This document shows, in pieces, positions 58,380 to 64,000 of a stretch of DNA of 64,000 nt (position 1 is the stretch's first letter; every line of letters starts with the position of its first letter). The position numbers and the translations under genes were made by a program. The notes below the pieces were generated by a model. That model saw only the letters and a list, made by a program, of their open reading frames with translations, searched no databases and was not told where the DNA came from. The stretch is taken from contig OY294070.1 of the NCBI GenBank assembly GCA_958510875.1, forward strand, positions 42,546,306-42,610,305, in the 5' to 3' direction. This stretch comes from Endomychus coccineus. Lineage: Eukaryota; Arthropoda; Insecta; Coleoptera; Endomychidae.

Positions 58380-58531
58380 CTGTAACAAACAGACATACAT
58401 TATGTAAATACTAAAATAAATAAATGTGATGATGTACTGTGGAATACAACAAATATATCTAGTTTCGGCGTTTACTTCGTTCAAATTATTCAAGATGAAT
58501 GATAAATGTGGATAAAACATAAATTTAAACA

Positions 58532-60630
58532 GGGTGTTTAAAAAAAAATTACCCCGTTGCCAGGATGTGTAGAATACTGGAAGATGAGTGCTTCGCTTAG
58601 TAAAAAATGTCCGTAACCGCATCCGTATTCAAGATACAGGGTGTTCTACAAAAAATGTTAAAGACATTTTGTACGATTATGTCGAAACTACTGGCAACAT
58701 TGTAATGACATTTGGTAGGAATATGTTTTGGAAGCTGACACATCGCATGAATTTATTTTTATATCTGACCCTCATAGTGAGCGCTCATTAACCGGTTCGT
58801 ACCGAGTAGTTTTAATCATAACTTGTTTGAGGTTAAATTTTCTAATTCAATTTTACGTGAAATTAAACATCATTCAATTTTACACCAAAAAGGTATTCCT
58901 AGTAAAACTCGATACTGTGTACCGTTTTCGGAATATTTTGATTTGAAAATAATGAAGTAGTAACTGATGCTGGTATAAAGTAAAAAACAATTACCAATTT
59001 ATTAAAAAACCAAAAACAATAACATTATTCTAATACTAAAGTTACCAATTGAACAAAGAATCATACTAAAAATTAAAACAAATTTGAATAAAAACATGAA
59101 ATATTCAATCAGTTAGAGTAAGGTTTCAAAATGTCCTCAGTAAAAAAGGTAGTCACAAACCCCTAAATAAATTTGTCTGAGTTAGCCATGGAAAACTGAC
59201 ATTTATTGATAGTTATCGCTAGTGCAGCTGTTACGCGTTATGCAGAAGAGTTTCCCAGAAGAAACATACCCAATAAAAAAACGTTTAGAGCCGGGGAACG
59301 ACGTTGTCGAGAAACTGGGAATGTGACACCGAAAAAAAAATTATTCTGGTATGCCCAGAACAACAAGAACCATTCAGAAAGAGAATATCATTTCAGAATA
59401 TGGCACGACAAACAAATACGTCTTCTGCAAGTACTTGAAGGATTCTTAATGAGCATTAGCTAAAACCTTATCACTACAGACAAGTTCAAGAGCTCTTGGC
59501 AGACGATCTACCGGTTAGAGAGGATTTTTGTGAAACGTTACAAGGAAGGACAGCCCTCAATCCCAATCCACATTACCAACACTCGTTTAAAATTAATGTT
59601 TAGGTAGCAACTTTAGGTAACAAATTAACTGGTTATCACATTCTATCTGGAAATTTGGATGGTAACGTGTAACTCGACTTTTTAGAAAATCATTTTCCGA
59701 GATATTAGAAGATTTAACGCTAAACGATCTCTCTTTTTTATGCATGATGGAGCTCCCCCGCATTTTGATAGGTCTCGTAATTGGTTAAGTAACCATTATC
59801 CGAATCGATGGATTGGTAGAGGTGCAGAAGCTCCGATTCATTGACCTCCACGATCATGCGATTTCAATCCTTTGGACTACACAGTTTGTTCGTATGTTAA
59901 GGAAAAAGTATATTCTACATCACGAGTTGCAAGACAGAATTGAATCACACTGATAGCTGATCCTCAACCGTTAAGAAAATTGATGTATTCTTTAGAAAAA
60001 AGGATAGAATTGTGTATTCGTGAAAACGGAGGACATTTTGAACACTTACTCTAACTGATTGAATATTTCACGTTTTTACTCAAATCTATTTTAATTTTTA
60101 GTGTGATTCTTCGTTTAATTAATAACTTTAGCATTAGATTAATGTTATTGTTTTTGGTGTTTAATGAATTGGTAATTGTTTTTTACTTTATACCAGCATC
60201 AGTTATTATTTCATTATTTTCAAATCAAAATATTTCGAAAACGGTACACAGTATCGAGTTTTACCAAGAGTACCTTTTTGGTGTAAAATTGAATGATGTT
60301 TAATTTCACGTAAAGTTTGAATAAGAAGATCTAACCTCGAAAAAGTTATGACTAAAACTACTCGGTACGAACCGTGTAATTAGCGCCCTCCATGAGAGTC
60401 AGATATAAAAATAAATTCATACGATGTGTCAGCTCTCAAGACATATTCATACCAAATTTCATTACAATGTTGCCAATATTTTCGACATAAACGTAAAAAA
60501 GTCTTTAAATTTTTTTTTACAACACCCTTTATCTTCAATACGGATGCGGTTACGAAAATTTTTTCTAAGCGAAGCACTTATCTTTCGGTGTTCTACCTAT
60601 CTCAGTAACGGGACCACCTTTTTTGAAACA
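58532..60630. mobile_element. Mariner-like element with ~580-bp inverted repeats
   Basis: Left end CAGGGTGTTTAAAAAAAAAT. Arms at about 58532-59115 and 60057-60630, with matching landmarks GAGTGCTTCGCTTAG / CTAAGCGAAGCACTT, GGTTCGTACCGAGTAGTTTT, CAGCATCAGTTA and GATTGAATATTTCA. A second CAGGGTGTTC at 58637 lies inside the left arm with a partner at about 60520. The transposase relic is between the arms on plus. Confidence 0.8.
59112..60053 (+). pseudogene. Mariner-like transposase relic 3
   Basis: Broken frames in order: TRYAEEFPRRNIPNKKTFRA (HTH), then ERIFVKRYKEGQPSI. The central part has stops. Then [20 protein letters not shown] (second block), PNRWIGRGAEAPI, CDFNPLDYTVCSYVKEKVY (third block, PDL replaced by CDF) and RIELCIRENGGHFEHLL, stop at 60053. 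The first catalytic Asp was not found. Dead copy in the SLC26 5' region. Confidence 0.8.
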
Positions 60631-60649
60631 CATTGTATTTAAGTGACTA

Positions 60650-61520
60650 TATATTAGCAATTGATTCCTATTATATTGAACATTAGAAATTTTATCAGTT
60701 ATATTACCAGAATAAGTTGATGATCTAAAAGGTGATGTAATATTTAAATTAATGTCATTTGAAAGTTGAGAAATTTTAATATTATTCACTAATTGTGGTC
60801 TAATATTTAAAGAATTTTGAAAATTATGATTTTGTATTCTATTCTATGTAACATTTTGTATATTATACTTTTATTAAATCCATTCATTTCTGCTATTTGA
60901 CAAATGATTTTCAACTCTAGTTGAAAATTTGATGTTGATAGAGGTGTTTTAATTAGTCTATTGATATAACTGTGAAAACCAGCTAGTTTATCTCGTATCG
61001 GGTGATGTGAATCACTATTAATTGTTATACCAGTATGTGTTTGTTTTCTATAAATATTAAAATCTATGTCATTCTTTGATATTGTTAATGTTAAATCAAG
61101 AAAAGTAATGCTTTTATATCCATTTTGAATTTCAAGTATGAATTTTATTGAGCTATGAATATTATTAGTTTCATTTGAAAGATTATTGAGTTGTTCTAGA
61201 TATCATCTACATATCTACAATAGAATTTTATGTATTGAGTAAATTCATGGTTACCAATCATGTTATGTGTTTCAAGATTGTTAATGAAAACATCAGCTAA
61301 TAATGGAGATAAGGGTGAACCCATCACATAATATATTGTTAAAAGCGAAAAAAATTTGTTTTAAGCAAATTGTTAGTCGATTTATTAATTCTATAGATTC
61401 ATTTGTTGAATAAACACTATTGGAAAGGTCTTCTGAACCCGAACATACATAAAAATAAATAGTATTTTTGAAGAGAAACGTGTGACAAATTCATCAAGTC
61501 AGCGTCGTCAAAATATTTTG
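60650..61520 (-). pseudogene. Penelope-like reverse transcriptase relic
   Basis: Minus frame MGSPLSPLLADVFINNLETH then QYIKFYCRYVDDI (about 61325-61200) contains the RT motifs GSPLSP and YVDD, the catalytic Asp pair. Following frames to about 60650 keep FLDLTL.., KHILV and similar order but with many stops. It is oriented toward the left. Confidence 0.75.
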
Positions 61521-61529
61521 CAAAAAAAT

Positions 61530-62690
61530 TGAAAGACTACAACGAAAAAAAGTTACCTGGCTCGAGTTTGTACGTTACAGCAGTATTTTTTTTGGGTTTA
61601 AATTTGGGTTTCCTAGAAAGCGAAATAAAGGAAGTGCCCAAATACCATCACAGATATTCAGTCGTTGGACATTACTGTACACTCTGTATATGAGAAATAT
61701 TTCTATTTTCTTCAATATATTTTACATTTACATTCAACCAACTCAGTTCATGTACGGGAACAGAGCGCCCCCATTGTTATAATCCTATCAGGTACTTTAC
61801 AGACTGAGTTCATGTCCGCTCGGCATTATTTGTACCTGGCGTTGACTCAATACAAGTGAATTATCCATAATTTCAATCCGATACCAAGTACATTTGGCAT
61901 CGATACTTTTTGTTTGTTACCAAGTAGGTATCGGAAGAAAGTAATTATATAAAATGAAAGTACTCGTATCAGTTTTAATTATTTTTATTTTGAAATGAAG
62001 CAAAAATAATCTACGGTTTTTATAAGTACATCTACTTTTTCCCTCAACGATTTCTTCTATTTCGCCTAATTACGATCTGGCAACATTTACTTTAGTTAAC
62101 TAGACTATCCAACATCACTCTGTCAGTGCTGTCCAAGTCACAGAACTTACATCTTATCAATTATTGTTTCTATGCTCACGATCTTAGGAACAATTCTTCG
62201 CATAACACTTGGTCTTGGGGAATGTTAGGTGAAGAAGTTTTATCATATTCAGATTTTTGCCATTTTTCTTATATTTCAGATTTTCTTTGCATTTTTTCAA
62301 ATTTTAAGATTCGTTCACAGTTGTACATCAAATATTCAAAACCTCTGTAGGTTGTATTGTATGGTATGAAACTTATGAACTTCACCTTCACCATTTTTGT
62401 TATTAAATTTTCATTAATTATTTATACAACAACTCAACACCTACTACTGGCTATTACTGCTATTAGATCATAACTGCGATTCATTTAAGAATTAAACTCC
62501 CATTAATAGTGATCTGGATTCCACTTTATAGTTTTAATTATATCCTTCCGTAAAAAGTACTCGATTGAATCTATTTGAGTAGGCATCGATACTTTTACTC
62601 CGATACCAAGTAAGTATCGATACTTCTTGCTATCGAATCAACCCTACTTGTACCGCTCGATCTATTGATTCGATATGGTGACGTCACAAC
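61530..62690. other. Sequence with CGATACYAAGTA repeats, no gene
   Basis: GATACCAAGTA-like and GTATCGATACTT-like short repeats occur at about 61880, 61920, 62585 and 62600. No ORF of note and no recognised element. Confidence 0.4.
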
Positions 62691-62999
62691 CCCAACTTTC
62701 ACTGACCCGAGAATTTATATTAATTAATTAAATAAGATCATTGAAAAGAGCAATATTGTGGTTACCAAGGAAACGGAGCATCCCTCCCAATTTTTAACAC
62801 CATCCTCTCATCATCAGTTTAAATGTTCTGGTTTTCCCAATAAATCATTGATAATTTTAAATTTTAATTATTGTTGTAGATAAATATTTGTACAATATAC
62901 GGGAGGACAGCATTAACATATAGAATATTTCATGACGCGACGAAATGGAAGGAGTTAAAAATAGCATGGTAGCATTTTGCATCAAGCGAGAGTTGGTTT

Positions 63000-63822
63000 T
63001 ATGTTTTTGAGTAGTAATAAAACTACTGTCAGGAAAATGTCAAAGAAATAACAAGTTAGAGTTTAATTCATAAGAAGAACTGTTTTTATAGTTCACACAT
63101 TATTATCATTACGGAATTGTAATATCATTCAAATAAAAAGATTAACCTACAATCCATCTATACAAATTCAACATGGTCCTTCGAGCCGGATGTAAAAATA
63201 TTGGCATTAAATTGAAACAACAAAATTGACGGATTAGCAGTGCTAACAAGACGAAGTGACAAAGTTGACGGAGGGTATCAGTAAACAAGGTCGGTTAGCA
63301 TTCAATAATTGAGTATCATTTCTTCTTTACCCTTTTTTAATAAGCAAATTTGGATTGTCATTTGTCTGAACAAGTTATGGCATTGGATGAGTTGAATGCG
63401 CTGGGTAAAAAACGAGGTTCGATAAAATGTAAACTAACTCATTTCAACAAATATTTAACAACATTTGAACCATCTGAAGATACAAAAATGAATGACAACT
63501 ACAACAAAGAGTTGATTTAATTCTAGGAGAATTCGATGAGATTCAAATGGTAATAGAAGCTCTAACATTAAATGTAGAGAAGGAATTCAACGAACATAAA
63601 CAGTTCCAAATACAATTTTATGAAAATAGGCAACAGCCAAGACGTTAATTAGAGTATTGACGGCAACCAATAAATACGAATCAGTCGCTGATAGTGAATC
63701 AGGGTCGGTTTTATCCATAAAAAGAGCTGTATTTATAGTTCACATATTATTATCATTACGGAATTGTAATATCATTCAAATAAAAAGATTAACCTACAGT
63801 CTATCTATACAAATTCAACAAC
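63000..63822 (+). mobile_element. Internally deleted BEL/Pao LTR element
   Basis: The sequence up to 63173 (…CTATACAAATTCAACA) is repeated at 63715-63822, giving LTR 3' ends about 108 bases long with TTTATAGTTCACA in both. TGGTCCTTCGAGCCGGAT at 63174 directly after the left LTR is a BEL-type primer-binding site. A gag fragment follows and pol is missing. The left border of the 5' LTR is not determined. Confidence 0.65.
63377..63650 (+). pseudogene. BEL/Pao gag N-terminal fragment
   Basis: MALDELNALGKKRGSIKCKL, then THFNKYLTTFEPSEDTK. After a stop and frame change: ILGEFDEIQMVIEALTLNVE. This is the leucine-rich coiled N-terminal gag of BEL/Pao elements (L..KR...K..LT.F..YL ... EFD.IQ..IE). 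Broken and truncated. Confidence 0.55.
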
Positions 63823-63866
63823 GGATGATAACGATTTATTAACGTATTTATGTGCGTATTAACGTA

Positions 63867-64000
63867 CAGGGTGTCCCATTTTAGGTACTTTTGCGGGTTA
63901 TCTCCTTTATTTTTAAAGATAGAGAGTTGCGGTTTTCGCGACACTGTGCTACTTTTTCGTAAAACTCAAGATGCCGTCAACATAATTTTCATAGCCCTTT
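63867..64000 (+). mobile_element. Left end of a mariner-like element running off the window
   Basis: CAGGGTGTCCCATTTTAGGT after TA at 63865-63866 is the standard CAGGGTG end seen on other mariner-like elements here. The next 100 bases have no other copy in the window. Confidence 0.6.

Noticed and set aside
1..64000. tRNA genes
   Set aside because: No convincing cloverleaf with A and B boxes was noticed by eye; a covariance search was not possible.

Overview
The window is insect nuclear DNA, possibly from a beetle or another insect with a large, transposon-rich genome. The evidence is a spliced SLC26 anion-exchanger gene of insect type, AT-rich introns, dense Tc1/mariner-like and Penelope-like elements, BEL and non-LTR scraps, and a decayed mitochondrial 12S rRNA insertion. 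No bacterial or phage genes were seen. The species cannot be named from the sequence.

One host gene was found. It lies on the minus strand and spans almost the whole window. Eleven coding exons were rebuilt by hand from splice sites, reading phase and SLC26 family homology, and all exon-exon phases fit. The start codon is at 58375 and the last recognised exon (STAS domain) is at 1634-1233. If that exon is terminal, the protein is about 658 residues: cytoplasmic N-terminus, SLC26 membrane domain, STAS domain. About 97% of the gene span is intron, and most of that is transposon-derived. The end of the last exon is ambiguous.

Layout: 1-1230, Tc1-like relic. 1233-5000, STAS exon and exon 10, with a nested inverted repeat between them. 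5.2-7.4 kb, mitochondrial 12S insertion and a Penelope relic. 7.6-12.6 kb, exon 9 and two mariner-like elements with very long terminal repeats, the first flanked by 123-bp direct repeats. 12.7-15.5 kb, a gene-less giant palindrome. 16-17.3 kb, a smaller foldback. 18.3-22.7 kb, exon 8, a Penelope scrap, and a palindrome carrying a PIN-nuclease-like/Cys-rich gene that is interrupted by a 285-bp mini-Penelope element with a hammerhead-like ribozyme. 23-29.6 kb, retroelement and mariner relics, then exons 7 and 6. 29.7-39 kb, small inverted-repeat elements, exon 5 and two mariner relics. 39.6-43.3 kb, exon 4, a head-to-head Penelope pair and a second hammerhead-like core. 43.5-48.4 kb, exons 3 and 2 among elements. 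48.6-56.1 kb, a foldback, then a second giant palindrome that holds a pogo-like transposon and a second PIN-like gene. 56-61.5 kb, non-LTR, Penelope and mariner relics, with coding exon 1 at 58.3 kb. 61.5-64 kb, a deleted BEL element and the start of another mariner-like element.

The best candidate for something undescribed is a group of giant palindromic elements (12.7, 18.9 and 49.6 kb) whose arms share sequence. Two of the three carry, between the arms, the same kind of gene: a PIN-like acidic motif region, a Cys-rich segment and an acidic tail. This looks like an autonomous/non-autonomous transposon group without a recognised DDE transposase.
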